DNA of 64,000 nucleotides from Pagrus major (GCF_040436345.1 NC_133223.1:27250910-27314909); one strand, 5' to 3'; positions 33,176-45,842 are shown, counted from the first letter of the stretch. The notes: a model not told the origin generated them from the letters alone. A program made the numbers and translations.

Positions 33176-36035
33176 CTTTGAGGAAACTTAAAGTCCTATG
33201 TCTGATGGTCTTCCCTAAATTTGCACTGTTTAACCAGCTGTTTGCTGTGGCTGTTGGAGGTACATGTAATATTGTCAAGAGTTTTTGCACATTCAGCAAA
33301 CATGAGCTTGTTAATCCTTGAAGAATGTATTTTTAGCTGAAAGTTTAATTTCATTTAACTGAAATTTGCATTGATTTTTGTGAAGGGGAATTTAGATTTA
33401 GGGTGCTGAATCATATGGATCTCTATCTTATTTGGTGACTCTTTTAGAAATGAAATGATGATTAGATGTTGTGCTCTGTTTTAGCTTTATTTTGAATATT
33501 CACATTATTCACATTTAGCCATTGGGCTACTCAGTTGTATAGTGATTCCTGTTGTTGAACATCTCAGGTAATTGATGCAAAAAGTGTTTTCATGATTCAT
33601 TATTAAATTGTCATTCATCATGACAGCATCCTCATCATCAACTGATGAGGATGCTGATATTTTGCAAAGGACATGAAGCTTTATAGCCTCAGTCTTTTAG
33701 CATGATATCATGTACGTAGCAAATGAACCTTCAAGACATTTTCTCCATGAAGAAGTTTTTTTTAAAAGAGAGGTCATTTAAAATAAAAAGTCACCTTGAC
33801 ACAGTTTTGAACTATTAAGAAATGGGCTACTTAGCGAGCAAGCTACAATAAAATCTGTCAACGGCAAAAGCAACAAGTCAACTAAACTGGCTGTAAACTG
33901 ACGATCACTGGTGAGAAGTGACAAACCTGTTGTTATCTATGTCTGTGTGTAATTTAGCATTGTTTCAAATATGATTAACAATTCTGAGTGATAAACCTGC
34001 ATTAGACTTACATAAGCTAGTCTGGACGTGACACCATGACTATGAACATCCAGTCCTTTGCTCTCAGATTGACTGTTAGATAAGCATTTATGCATGCAGT
34101 TTCCACTGATAATTGTAACAGACTTACCAGTTGGAATTTGTTGTACTTTTGAAGACAATGGGTGTTACACTTTGGACAGAAAATAAACATGAGCAGTTGC
34201 TCATTATTAATTAGCAACTGATTTAATTAGCAGCTAGCTAGCTACCTAGCTGACATATACTCTGAGTTGGTAGAAAACATTGTCACTAGTTGAGTTTTTA
34301 ATGTTGACTCATATGAAACCTTGCAAGGGTCTTGTTTGCATGTATTCATTGATATGGATTCAAGCAGAAGGCAAGCAAACCGCATGTCATTTTAGTGGAT
34401 AAGAGCAGATTGGTAAAATTAGGTGAGGCCGGCAGTGTCAACGGGCAACATTTATGGTGGACAGCCTTGCCATCCAAAGTTAAAACATAAAAAGCTATTG
34501 ATAGAATAATTACATGAAATAATATTATATACTATGTTTTAATCCATTCTTTTTAAAGGACCTATTTGTAAGAAAAGTTGATTTTTGAGTCTTGTGTTGC
34601 AACTTCAGGAATACTCCCCCTGGTGGTACATTTATGTCATGTAGGCTGTAGATTTTGTACTTCTGATCCTCAGAAGTAGAAATTAGACGGGAAGTGACGT
34701 TCAGTTGTTTATCAGTTCAAAGTTGGTCACATTGCATTCATGAAGTCTAGACAATCTACTGCCACCATTTGTGTACCTTCTTTTAGACGGAACCATCAGT
34801 AAGTTTTACGATATAGGAGTGTTTTACGTTCATATCAAGTGATTATTTGAATGAGTTATATCAACTATTTTGCAAAGTATGCAAGCAAAGTTTTAGTTAA
34901 TGGTAGCACGCATGTTGAATATATAGCACCTAATTACAGCTAATATTTACCTTTTGTACTTATTCTTTTTTAAAAGATGATAGATTATAGTGCTTAACAT
35001 GGTTAAATAGGAAAGAAAAATTCTGCTTTAAGAAACGTATCCTAAGCTTATCTGTACTTACCCTCTCATTTACCTGTATGTTGTAATAATATCTAAAAAG
35101 GAAGAATATGGTGTTACTTACCAACGTACATTTTTTACTTGTTACTTACCTCTTTACCTGTACATGACCTTATACCTTATACCTTGTTTCATATTACTTT
35201 TGTGTTTTCAATTTTTTCACTTTGCCATATAAAAGCCTGCCAAATACAACACTCGACTGTTCCATGAAGGAAAAAGTATGGTTAAAGTCTTATTCCCTTC
35301 TCATCAAAACTGACGCTGTGGGATTGCAGGACAGGTCAGTCGCTATGCCAAAGTGTCAGTTTTTGACGATTCAGTGACACTTTAGATCTCTTTTTTTTAA
35401 TACTACCTTTAAAAGATGCAATGTCACCACAGCAACATATTACCATGCCTGTTTTATTTTGCAGTTGAGCGATTTTGTCGGACTGTTTTTCTGTGGCCAT
35501 CGAGAAGGTGTTGTCCTTCTGTCCTACTGCATATGTTACTCCATTTTGCTTAGCATCCTGTTGGTCCTAGCGTGTTTCTGTATTTCCTCTTTTAAATTTG
35601 AAATTCTGCAGTGTATGATAGGAGACATGTATTAGACTAATAACAGCAAAATTTAGACTGGCAACACAACAGGCCGCTCTTAAAACATATTTGTGAAATC
35701 GGAAATTGGAGCGAGGAGCTAGTTTACTGTCAATTCCTTTATAGCATAAATAGCCTACAGTGTGCCAAAGAAATCATTTTCCAAGTTATGAAAATTATAC
35801 ATTTGAACATTGTTGGAGAATTCTGCTCCACAAGTGCCATATAGTTCTATATTGTTATTTTCATGCGCTGCATTTACAGTAGATTGCATCATCCTGAAAA
35901 TAAGAGGATTGATTGGCTGGTTTGATTTCTAAGCGTGTGTCGATGTAGTCAGACAAGATATTTAAAAGTGAGGAGAGAGAGCAGACACTGTGAGGGACAG
36001 AGTTACCCTTCACAGGAACACTAAGTTTTCTAACC
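33176..36035 (+). other. Spacer OR7-OR8, empty BEL site
   Basis: 2.86 kb matching 8538-11393: palindrome at 33624-33656, an uninterrupted BEL target near 34685-34689 (here GACGG), TTACC cluster near 35050-35160, long hairpin near 35295-35367 and the proximal block before OR8. No gene seen. Confidence 0.75.
33624..33656. repeat. Perfect 14-bp palindrome in the OR7 3' flank
   Basis: Same arms and loop as at 8986-9018: left 33624-33637, right 33643-33656. It was carried here by the block duplication. Confidence 0.85.
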
Positions 36036-36968
36036 ATGATGGATAATGTTTCTCAAATAACAATGTTTTTTCTTTCAGGTTTAAATGAAACAAATAACCA
36101 CAGATTTACTCTCTTCTTTCTCACTTTGCTGTGTTACTGTTTGATTTTGCTGGTAAATGTTTGTGTAATTGTGATCATCATCATGGATAGAAACTTGCAT
36201 GAACCAATGTATATTTTACTGTGTACTTTTTGCATGAATGGACTTTTTGGAACAGCAGGTTTCTACCCCAAGTTTCTCTGGGATCTGCTTTCTCCTGTTC
36301 ATGTTATCTCTTATTCTGGATGCCTTGTTCAGGTTCAAGTATTTCCCTCATTTGCCTTCATTGAGCTGTCCATTCTTGCAGTCATGGCATATGACAGATA
36401 TGTGGCTATATGTCGACCACTGGAGTACCACTCTGTCATGTCAAAGCAAAGACTCATTACGTTAGTCTGTTACTCTTGGATGACACCTTTTTGCATTGTA
36501 GGTATAAATGTTTTTCTAACATCTAGATTAAAGTTATGCAGCCCATATATCGACAAATTTTTTTGTATGAATTGGATGATTGTTAAACTTGCTTGTATCC
36601 CAGCTGAAATTGTTGTACACAACATAGTTACATATATAACAATAATCTTTTACTTATTTCATGGTATATTCATAGTTCTTTCCTACATGTATCTCATTAA
36701 AACATGTGCAGATTCCATCGAAAACAGGGCAAAGTTCATGCAAACATGTGTGCCACATTTAACCTCCTTACTCATTTTTCTTGAAAGTATACTTTTTGAT
36801 GTCATATTTATGCGATTTGGTTCAAAAGATTTCCCTCAAGCCTTTAAAAACTTTGTTGCAATAGAATTTCTTGTCATACCTCCCTTAATGAATCCATTAA
36901 TTTACGGTTTCAAATTGTCCAAAATTAGAAACAGAATTATGGTTGTTCTTACTTTAAAAAATAAATGA
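36036..36968 (+). CDS. Odorant receptor OR8 (copy of OR3)
   Basis: 310 residues, differing from OR3/OR11 by proline for leucine at position 104 (VQVFPSFAF, inside TM3) and isoleucine for methionine at 257 (TM6). The P104 change is a single T-to-C step and falls in the part of TM3 that usually lines the odorant pocket, so this copy may differ in ligand response or folding. ICL2 has E130, and TM6 carries the buried-looking E250 of the OR3 subgroup. Confidence 0.95.
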   Translation: MMDNVSQITMFFLSGLNETNNHRFTLFFLTLLCYCLILLVNVCVIVIIIMDRNLHEPMYILLCTFCMNGLFGTAGFYPKFLWDLLSPVHVISYSGCLVQVQVFPSFAFIELSILAVMAYDRYVAICRPLEYHSVMSKQRLITLVCYSWMTPFCIVGINVFLTSRLKLCSPYIDKFFCMNWMIVKLACIPAEIVVHNIVTYITIIFYLFHGIFIVLSYMYLIKTCADSIENRAKFMQTCVPHLTSLLIFLESILFDVIFMRFGSKDFPQAFKNFVAIEFLVIPPLMNPLIYGFKLSKIRNRIMVVLTLKNK

Positions 36969-39759
36969 CTTCTGTCTGATATACAGTGTAAAAAGAAACT
37001 TAAAAGTCCTATGTCTGATGTTCTTCCTTAAAATTGTACTGTCTAACCAGCTGTTTGCTGTGGCTGTTGGAGTTACATGTAATACCCTCAAGAGTTTTTG
37101 CACATTTAGCAAACGTGAGCTTATTTATCCTTGAAGAATGTCTTTTTGGCTGAAAGTTTCATTTCATTTAACTGAAATTTGCATACATTTTTGTGAATAG
37201 GAAGTTCTTTTAGATTCAGGGTGCTGAATCGTATCGCTATCTCATTTGGTAACGCTCTTAAAATGATGATGATGATGAGGTGCTGTGCTCTTTATTAGCT
37301 TCATTTTGAATATCCACATTATTCACATTTAGCCAATGGTCTACTCAGTTGTAAAGTGATTCCTGTTGTTGAACGTGTGTGCACGTCTCAGGTAATTCAT
37401 GCAAAAACTTTAATATGTCATTATTAAATTGTCTTTCATCATGCTGTAGGCTACTGTGTGCAATGATGTTGAGGTGTCTGCTGTTAGATGCAGCATATTT
37501 ATACAAATGTTTTGTATTAGGAGAATATATTGGAATGTTAGTTGCTGTTTGGGCCTTCCTGACTTGGAGGTTATTTGTTTAGGGGTACCAGAATATTGAC
37601 ATGATGGTGCTGCTGTCAAGTTAATATATACCAGATTTTAGATCAGCAGAGGCATGGAGACCCTAGGTCAGAGGTGGAGGCACCCAAAATGAGGGGCCTC
37701 TCCTATTTTTCTGTCCCTCTCTTAACATGAACCATATGTTATAAACAGGTTTTTGACCAAAACAAGCTAGGTATATAAGGAGCTGTCTGCATATTGTCGT
37801 CGGAGTTTCATTATTTGGCTGGAGACTCTCCAAGTAACGTGTTACTTGTTTACGATACTGAACTTATTGTAATAAATTTGTTATACAACTAAGACAGTGT
37901 CGGCGGAGTTTTTCTTCCAACATCTTCGACTGCATCACCACTGAAGATACGACAATGTGTCTACATGTATTTAAACTGCAATACAAAAACAATCCTGCTC
38001 CTTTATTTCCAAATCTTCATAATTACATGGATCATCAACTGATGAGGATGCTGACTATTTTTCAAAAGACATGAAGCTTTATAGCCTCAGTCTTTCAGCA
38101 TGATATCATGTATGTAGCAAATGCACTTTCAAATCATTTTCTCCATCAAGAACCTTTTTTGAACAAAGAAGTTATTTCAAACAAAAAGTCACCTTGACAC
38201 AGTTTCCAACTATTAAGAAATGGGCTACTTAGCGAACAAGCTACAATAAAATCTGTTAACGGCAACAAGTCATCTGAACTGACTGTAAATTGACGATCAC
38301 TGGTGAGAAGTGATGATCCTGTTTTTATCTATCTCTATGTGTAATTAAACATTGTTTCAAATATTATTAACAATTCTGAGTGGTAAACATGCATTTGAGT
38401 CATATAAGCTAGTCTGGACATGACACCATGACTTCAGCTCTTTATAGAACATGCTGAAACCGACAGTAGGCCTGTACTTCCATCTACGAACATCCAGTCC
38501 TTTGCTCTGGGATTGACTCTTAGCTAAGCATGTATGCATGCAGTTTCTACTGATAATTGTGACAGACTTACCAGTTGGAATTTGTTGTACTTTTGAAGAC
38601 AATGGGTGTTAAACTTTGGACAGAAAAAAAAAATGAGCAGTTGCTCATTTTTAATCAACAACTGATTTAATTAGCAGCTAGCTAACTAACATTTTCTCTA
38701 AGTTGGTTGAAAACATTGTCTGTAGTTGAGTTTTTGTTGTTGACTATATAACCTTGCAAGGGTCCTGTTCGCATGTGTGCATTGATATGGATTCAGACAG
38801 ACGTTAGACAGCAAACCTGATATCATTGTCGTGGACGAGAGCAGAACAGTAAAATTAGGTGAGGCTGGCAGCGACGACTGGTGACGGTTACGGTGGAGGG
38901 CGTTGCCGTCGAAATTTAGATTACAAAAACCTATTAATAGAATAATTGCATTATATAACATCATTTCATCCATTATTTTTAAAGGGCCTATTTGTAAGAA
39001 AGGTAGATTTTTGAGTCTCATTCCCAACTGGTCAAAAACTTAAGCTGTGGGATTTTAGGACGGGTCGGCCGCCATTCCAAAGTTTCACTTCTTGACGCAT
39101 TGACAGTGAGACTTAAAAAGTGTATTTTTTGTTACAAATACGACCTTTAAAAAATACGATAACACCACTGCAACATATTACCATGCCTGTTTTTTTGTTT
39201 TTTTTAACAGTGGATCGATTTTGTCAAACTATTTGTTTTTCCTGTTCCATCCAGCAGGTGCTGTCCCTCTGTCCTACTGAATATATTACCTTTTAGCATC
39301 CTTTTGGTCCTCGCATTTTTCTGTATTTCCTCTTTTAAATTTGAAATTCTGCAGAGTACGATAGGAGACGTGTATTAGACTCAAAGGGGAAAATCTAGAC
39401 AGGCCGCTCTAAAACATCTTTGTGAAACCAGAGGGGGGAGCTAGTTTATTGTCAATGCCTTTATAGCATGAATAACCCACAGTGTGCCGAAGAAATCATT
39501 TTCCAAGTAAGGAAAATTATACATTGAATGGTAGTTCAAGAGTTCTGCTCTCCAAGTGCCATAAAGGTCTATACTGTTATTTTCATGCGCTGCATTTACA
39601 GTAGATTGCAACATCCTGAAAATAAGAGGATTGATTGGCTGGTTTGATTTCTAAGCGTGTGTGTCGATGTAGTCAGACAAGATATTAAAAAGTGAGGAGA
39701 GAGAGCAGACACTGTGAGGGACAGAGTTACCCTTCACAGGAACAAAAAGGTTTCTAACC
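36969..39759 (+). other. Spacer OR8-OR9 with solo LTR and block junction
   Basis: 2.8 kb. The first 1.7 kb match the OR3 3' flank, including the solo LTR at 37470-37954; after about 38652 the sequence is of OR2-upstream type, with the coding-like relic near 38809 and a degenerate hairpin near 39018-39100. The switch marks a recombination point. No gene seen. Confidence 0.75.
37470..37954. mobile_element. Solo LTR-like insertion, copy 2
   Basis: 485 bp, the second-block copy of 12828-13312. Perfect 4-bp target duplication ATGT lies at 37466-37469 and 37955-37958. It shares the internal TATATAAGG and AATAAA. The shared position shows a single insertion later duplicated. Confidence 0.75.
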
Positions 39760-40692
39760 ATGATGGATAATGTTTCTCAAATAAGAATGTTTTTTCTTTT
39801 AGGTTTAAATGAAACAAATAACCACAGATTTACTCTCTTTTTTCTCACCTTTCTGTGTTACTGTGTGATTTTACTGGTAAATATTTTTGTTATTGTGACC
39901 ATCATCTTGTATAAAAACCTGCATGAACCAATGTATATTTTACTATGTACTTTATGCATGAATGCACTTTATGGGACAACAGGTTTCTACCCCAAGCTTC
40001 TCTGGGATCTTCTTTCTCCTGTTCATGTTATCTCTTATTCTGGATGTCTTGTTCAGGCTCAAGTAATTATGTCATTTATCTGCAGTGAGCTGTCTGTTCT
40101 TTCTGTCATGGCATATGACAGATATGTGGCTATATGTCGACCACTGCAGTACCACTCTGTCATGTCAAAGCAAAGACTCATTATGTTAGTCTGTTACTCT
40201 TGGCTAACGCCTTTTTTCATTGTAGCCACAAATGTGTTTTTAACATCTGGATTAAGGTTATGCAGCCCATATATCACCGGATTTTTTTGTGTGAATTGGA
40301 TGATTGTTAAACTTGCTTGTTTCCCAGCTGAAACTGCTGTTAACAACATAGTTGCATACATTATGATAATCATATATTTACTTCATGGTATATTAATAGT
40401 TCTATCCTACATGTATCTCATTAAAACATGTGAAAATTCTATAGAGAACAAGGCAAAATTCATGCAAACATGTGTGCCACATTTAACCTCCTTGCTTATT
40501 TTTTTTGTAACTATCGTTTTTGATGTAATTATTTTGCGATTTGGTTCAAAAGCTTTCCCTCAAACCTTTAAAAACTTTGCTGCAATAGAAATTCTTGTCA
40601 TACCTCCCTTAATAAATCCATTAATTTATGGGTTCAAATTGACCAAAATTCGAAACAGAGTTCTGGGTGTTCTTACTTTAAAATTTAAATGA
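39760..40692 (+). CDS. Odorant receptor OR9, mosaic of OR2-type and OR1/OR4-type segments
   Basis: 310-residue intact receptor. From about residue 100 onward it follows OR2/OR7 (VIMSFICSELSVLS, SGLRLCSPYITGFF, ENSIENKAK, V256), but residues 30-85 carry OR1/OR4 features (CVILLVN, CTLCMNALYGTTGFYPKLLWD) plus private changes (IFVIVTIILYKN in place of ISVIGTIIMDKN). The D51-to-Y change alters the first intracellular loop next to LHEPMY. Such patching is expected from gene conversion between neighbours. TM7 NPLIY, W148 and the DRY-type motif are present. A Gypsy element has landed 186 bp after the stop, in what is probably its 3'UTR. Confidence 0.94.
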   Translation: MMDNVSQIRMFFLLGLNETNNHRFTLFFLTFLCYCVILLVNIFVIVTIILYKNLHEPMYILLCTLCMNALYGTTGFYPKLLWDLLSPVHVISYSGCLVQAQVIMSFICSELSVLSVMAYDRYVAICRPLQYHSVMSKQRLIMLVCYSWLTPFFIVATNVFLTSGLRLCSPYITGFFCVNWMIVKLACFPAETAVNNIVAYIMIIIYLLHGILIVLSYMYLIKTCENSIENKAKFMQTCVPHLTSLLIFFVTIVFDVIILRFGSKAFPQTFKNFAAIEILVIPPLINPLIYGFKLTKIRNRVLGVLTLKFK

Positions 40693-40878
40693 CTTTGAGG
40701 AAACTTAAAGTCCTATGTCTGATGGTCTTCCCTAAATTTGCACTGTTTAACCAGCTGTTTGCTGTGGCTGTTGGAGTTACATGTAATATTGTCAAGAGTT
40801 TTTGCACATTCAGCAAACATGAGCTTAATAATCCTTGAAGAATGTCTTTTTAGCTGAAAGTTTAATTTCATTTAACTG

Positions 40879-41611
40879 TGTCACACAGCGGTGAGGTTGT
40901 CTCGTCTTGGGTTATTGTCTTGTCATTTACTGTTTTATTTTGAAAATCTAACTCTCCTCTCGTTTCAGGTCACTTGCCCTTCCTCTTGTGTCACCTGCCC
41001 GTCTTCCCTGATTCCTGATTGTGTCCACCTGTTCCCCATTACCCTCATGTGTTTAATAGTCTGCGTCTCCCTTTGTCCTGTGCCAAAGTGTTTCGTCTCA
41101 TGTCTGACCACCAAAGCCAAATCCAAAGTCGTGATCAAAGCCATAGTGTTTATCGTTTTTGCCTGCCTCAAAAGAGTGATTTTCTGTTAACTTTCTTAGT
41201 CTAGCCTTTTGTTTCATAGTTATTAGTTTAGTCCTTTTTTGTCAGCCTCCCTTGGGAGAGATTTCCAGTTCCTTGTTATAGATAAGTTAATGTTTTGAAG
41301 CCTTTAATTTTCCTCCTTAGGAGTGATTTTGATTTTGATAAATTTGATAACCTGTATATAGAGTTTCCTCCTTAGGAGTGATTTTGATTTTGACAAACTT
41401 GATACCTGTATATAGAGAGTTTCCTCCTTAGGAGTGATTTTGGTTTACTTTTGTTTTAGCCTAGTTCTCCCTTCGGGGAAATTCAGTAAGAATAGCTTTC
41501 ACAGCCCTTTTTATTTGGGATCACTTTATCGAGAGCCTTTTTGTAACTCCCAATAAAATCTGCTCACTGACACCTCAGCTTTTGAGTCCTGTTTTGAGTC
41601 CCGGCCTGACA
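40879..41611 (+). repeat. 5' LTR region of the Gypsy element
   Basis: Starts TGTCACACAG at the target duplication and ends CGGCCTGACA. The last 372 bp match the 3' repeat. It contains two to three short internal repeats of TTCCTCCTTAGGAGTGATTT (about 41311-41445) and an AATAAA near 41552. Confidence 0.85.
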
Positions 41612-41627
41612 GTACACTTTTGCCAGT

Positions 41628-44600
41628 ATGGACTCAGCAGAGGCTGGCCAGTGGGCGGCCAAGACACACGCTCAGGAAGCCCGCATCTCCCGTCAGGAGG
41701 AGTTTCAGACGGCGATGGTGGCTCAGCTGGGTCAGCTTTCGTCTCAGGTGAGGGAGCTGGCGGACCACCTGCGGCAGACAGCCCGGCCACCCGCGGCACT
41801 GGAGTCCCCAGCAGCTGCAGCGGCTCCGACCCAGGGCGCTCCCATGACCGGGATGGGAATCAAGTTGCCCCCCCCGGAGCGTTTCTCTGGGGAACCAGGA
41901 CAATGCAGAGCTTTTCTTATTGACTGTTCGATACACTTTGAACAGCTCCCGCATACTTTCATCACAGACAGGTCGAAAGTAGCATTCATGATTTCCCACC
42001 TGACAGGGAGAGCCAGAGTTTGGGCCACCGCTGAGTGGGCTCGTGACTCTCCGCTTTGCTCCTCTTTCACAGACTTTAAAACTGCCCTCATGAGAACATT
42101 TGACCCAGTGTCTACAGACAGGGAAAAGGCCAGGGAGCTGAGCAGACTGACACAGGGCAGGGATTCGGTGTGCGACTACGCCATCCGCTTTCGCACCCTG
42201 GCGGCGGAGAGTGGGTGGAATGACACCGCCCTGTGCGACATTTTCCTGAAGGGGCTGGCGGCTCACATCCAGGAGCTGCTGCTGCCACTGGATCTGCCTG
42301 AAGACCTGGATTCACTCATCTCGCTTGCCATCCGGACAGACAACCGGGTTTGTGAGCTCCGGCAACCGCGGCGCAGCGGTTCGACATCGGAGAGGTCTCC
42401 ACGTTCCCCAACCCCGGGCAGGCAGGTTCCCCGTTATTCGCCGCCTGAGCACTGTCTTCCCTCCCCCATCACTAGGGAAGAAGAGCCCATGCAGCTTGGC
42501 AGGACACGGCTGACCCCGGAGGAGCGACAACGACGCCAGCAGGAGGGCAGCTGCTTTTACTGCGGCAAGACTAACCACCTCATCGCCTGTCCGGCCAAAA
42601 AACCCCGGGAGGTAAGTCAACCCCCAGCTACAGATCTCACTCCGCGCGGCCTGACGCCAGTTAAGGTAACGCACCATGCCACAACTATTGACATTAAGGC
42701 ACTCATAGATTCCGGGGCTGACGAGAGCTTAATTGACTGGGGTTTGGCGGAGACATTGGGGTTAAAATCGGAGCCCCTGGTCAGCCCCATCAGGGCCAGG
42801 GCCCTCAACGGCAAGGAACTATTCATGATCACACACACTACAGAACCACTGGAACTGCAGATCCAGGAACATAGGGAACTCCTGAACTTATCTTTATTTG
42901 AATCACCCTCTCAGACTCTAGTCCTTGGTAATCCCTGGTTATGTCAACACAACCCCCACGTAAACTGGAAAACAGGGACAATCATGGGATGGGGGGAAGA
43001 TTGTGTGGACCACTGCAAACCTGTTTCGGTCCAGGGGAATAACATAACTTCCATTAATCACTTTTCTGTCACTTCTGCCACAGACTCTGAGACCTCCAAC
43101 CTGAGCTCCATGCCCCCCTGCTACCACCACCTCCAAGAGGCTTTTAGCAAAACCAAGGCCATGTCACTTCCCCCACACCGGCCTTATGACTGCGCCATAG
43201 ACCTGGTTTCTGGCTCCCCCATTCCCAAGGGCCGGTTGTACTCAATCTCCAGGCAGGAGAGGGCAGCCATGAAGGAGTACATAGAGTCATCACTGAGGGC
43301 GGGGCTTATTCGTCCTTCCTCGTCAGCAGCTGGGGCCGGATTCTTTTTTGTGGGGAAAAAGGACGGCTCTCTTAGGCCCTGTATCGATTACAGCCCCCTA
43401 AATGCCATCACTATTAAAAATCGTTAACCCCTGCCTCTCATGACATCAGTTTTCGACCAACTGCAACAGGCTAAGGTATTTACCAAGTTAGATTTACGCA
43501 ATGCTTATCATTTAATCAGGATCAGAGAGGGAGATGAATGGAAAACAGGATTTAACACTCCTAGCGGCCACTATGAGTACTTAGTCATGCCTTTCGGACT
43601 CACCAATGCCCCAGCTGTATTCCAAGCTATGATCAATGGTGTGCTCCGGGACTTTTTAGACAGGTTTGTGTACGTTTACTTGGATGACATTCTCATTTAC
43701 TCACCAGATCTAGATACTCACAGAAATCATGTATCCCAGGTCCTCCAACGGTTGTTAGAAAACAAGCTCTATGTGAAGGCAGAAAAGAGTGAGTTTCATG
43801 CCGACACCATCTCCTTCCTGGGCTTCATTGTAGCCCCTGGAAAGGTACAGATGGATCCAGCTAAAGTGAGCGCTGTGGCCGAGTGGCCCACACCAGATAG
43901 CCGCAAAAAAGTCCAGCAGTTCCTCGGTTTTGCTAACTTTTATAGGCGGTTTATCAGAAGCTTCAGCGCAATAGCAGCTCCGCTCCATGCACTCACCTCC
44001 ACGAAGGAGCGCTTCCTCTGGTCCCCGGAGGCGGAGGCAGCCTTTCAGCACCTCAAGACCTGCTTCACCACGGCTCCCATCCTCACGATGCCTGATCCCC
44101 GGCGGCAGTTTGTGGTCGAGGTGGACGCCTCCAACGAGGGGATTGGAGCGGTCCTGTCTCAGCGGTCTGAACAGGACGGGAAGATGCATTCCTGCGCCTT
44201 CTTGTCGCGGCGTCTGTCCCGGGCGGAGCGGAACTATGACGTCGGCAACCAGGAGCTGTTGGCGGTCAAGCTGGCCTTGGAAGAGTGGAGGCACGAGCTT
44301 GAGGGAGCTGAACACCCGTTTATCGTCTAGACCGACCATAAGAACCTGGAATATATACGTAAAGCCAAGAGACTGAATTCTCGCCAGGCAAGGTGGGGAC
44401 TCTTTTTTAACTGCTTCTCTTTCTCCCTCTCTTACAGGCCGGGGTCCCAGAACGTCAAGCCCGACGCCCTGTCACGTCTCTACGACCCCGAGCCTGTTGC
44501 CAAAGAACCAGAGCCAATCCTGCCACGGACCTGTGTGGTTGGAGCGGTGACTTGGCAGATAGAAAAGAAGGTTAAGCAGGCAAACGGTGAGAGTCCGCCA

Positions 44601-45842
44601 CCTAGTGGGTGCCCTGAGAATCGATTGTTTGTCCCGGCTGAGCTGCGCCCACAGGTGATCCACTGGGCTCACACCTCGCTACTTTCCTGTCATCCGGGGG
44701 TTCAGCGGACCGTGTTTGCCATCTCTCGGAGGTTCTGGTGGCGGTCCATAGAAAGGGAGGTCAAGGAGTACGTCAAGGCTTGTTCGGTCTGCGCCAGGAA
44801 TAGGACGTCCTCCGGGCCGCGTATGGGACTTCTACAACCACTCCCCATCCCCTCCAGACCATGGGCCAACATCTCCGTGGACTTTGTCACGGGGCTCCCG
44901 GTCTCCCAAGGTAACACCACGGTTCTTACGGTGGTGGACAGATTTTCCAAAATGACAAGATTCATAGCCTTGCCCAAACTGCCTTCAGCCAAAGAGATGG
45001 CTGAAATTATGATTAACCATGTCTTCAGAGTCCACGGTTTTCCTAGGGACATCGTTTCCAACCGGGGGCCCCAGTTTGTGTCATGCTTCTGGAAGGAGTT
45101 TTGTTGGCTCATCGGAGCCATGGCCAGTCTCACGTCAGGCTATCACCCGGAGGCCAACGGCCAGACCGAATGTCTCAACCAGCAGCTGGAAACCGGTCTC
45201 CGATGTCTGGTGTCCCAGAACCCCTCGACCTGGAGCCAGCACTTGGTCTGGGTCGAGTATGCCCACAATTCCCTACCCACCTCGGCCACAGGTTTCTCAC
45301 CCTTAAAATGTGTGTATGGTTACGAGCCTCCTGTCTTCGCGGACCAGGAACCGGAAGTGTCGGTGCCCTCCGCCCACACCATGATCCGCCGTTGCCGACG
45401 TATCTGGGCAGCCGCCCGGCAGCTCCTCATCCGCCAGGGAGACCGGGTCAAAAGGGCCGCGGACCGGAGAAGACGACCCGCTCCTGCATACCAGCCGGGC
45501 CAGAGGGTGTGGCTCTCAGCCAAGAACCTCCACCTCAAAGCCCTCTCTAGGAAACTGGCACCGCGCTTCGTGGGGCCATTCCCCATCACCAAGATTATCG
45601 GGCCTGCAGCGGTTCGCCTTCGGTTACTGGCTGTGCGCAACCGGGGTTGGGTCAAGCAGTACCTGGTGGACTGGGAGGGGTACGGACCGGAGGAGCGACA
45701 ATGGGTCCCGTCCCGGTTCATACTGGATCGGTCTCTCATAGAAGACTTTGTGAGGGACCATCCTGAACTACCTGGGCCGTCAGGAGTCGGCCCCCCGACT
45801 TGTCAGCCTCCCTTGGGAGAGATTTTCAGTTCCTTGTTATAG
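41628..45842 (+). pseudogene. Gypsy chromovirus gag-pol region, fossil
   Basis: Parts in order with approximate positions: gag (41628-42500) with a coiled N-terminal segment and a retrotransposon gag domain around ERFSGEPGQCRAFL; a CCHC knuckle (42552-42593); an aspartic protease with an IDSGADES active site (about 42690-42960); RT (about 43090-43890) with YLDDILIYS; RNase H (about 43980-44480); integrase with an HHCC finger (about 44640-44810) and core (about 44870-45310); and a chromodomain near 45650-45770 ([16 protein letters not shown]). The C-terminal chromodomain places it among chromoviruses, which use it to target integration to chromatin. It is interrupted two or three times. Confidence 0.88.

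Larger units (their letters stand above)
24642..38652. repeat. Block duplication, second copy of about 1-14010
   Basis: From 24642 the sequence repeats the window start (BEL pol, LTR, OR1, OR2, OR3, solo LTR) with a nearly constant shift of 24.636 to 24.642 kb. OR1/OR6 proteins are identical, OR2/OR7 and OR3/OR8 differ at two residues each. Homology in this register stops near 38652, where the sequence changes to OR2-type upstream flank leading to OR9 rather than OR4. Confidence 0.9.

Noticed and set aside
40891-41204. 99- and 61-codon ORFs before the Gypsy gag
   Set aside because: They fall inside the 5' LTR region and are unlikely to be genes.
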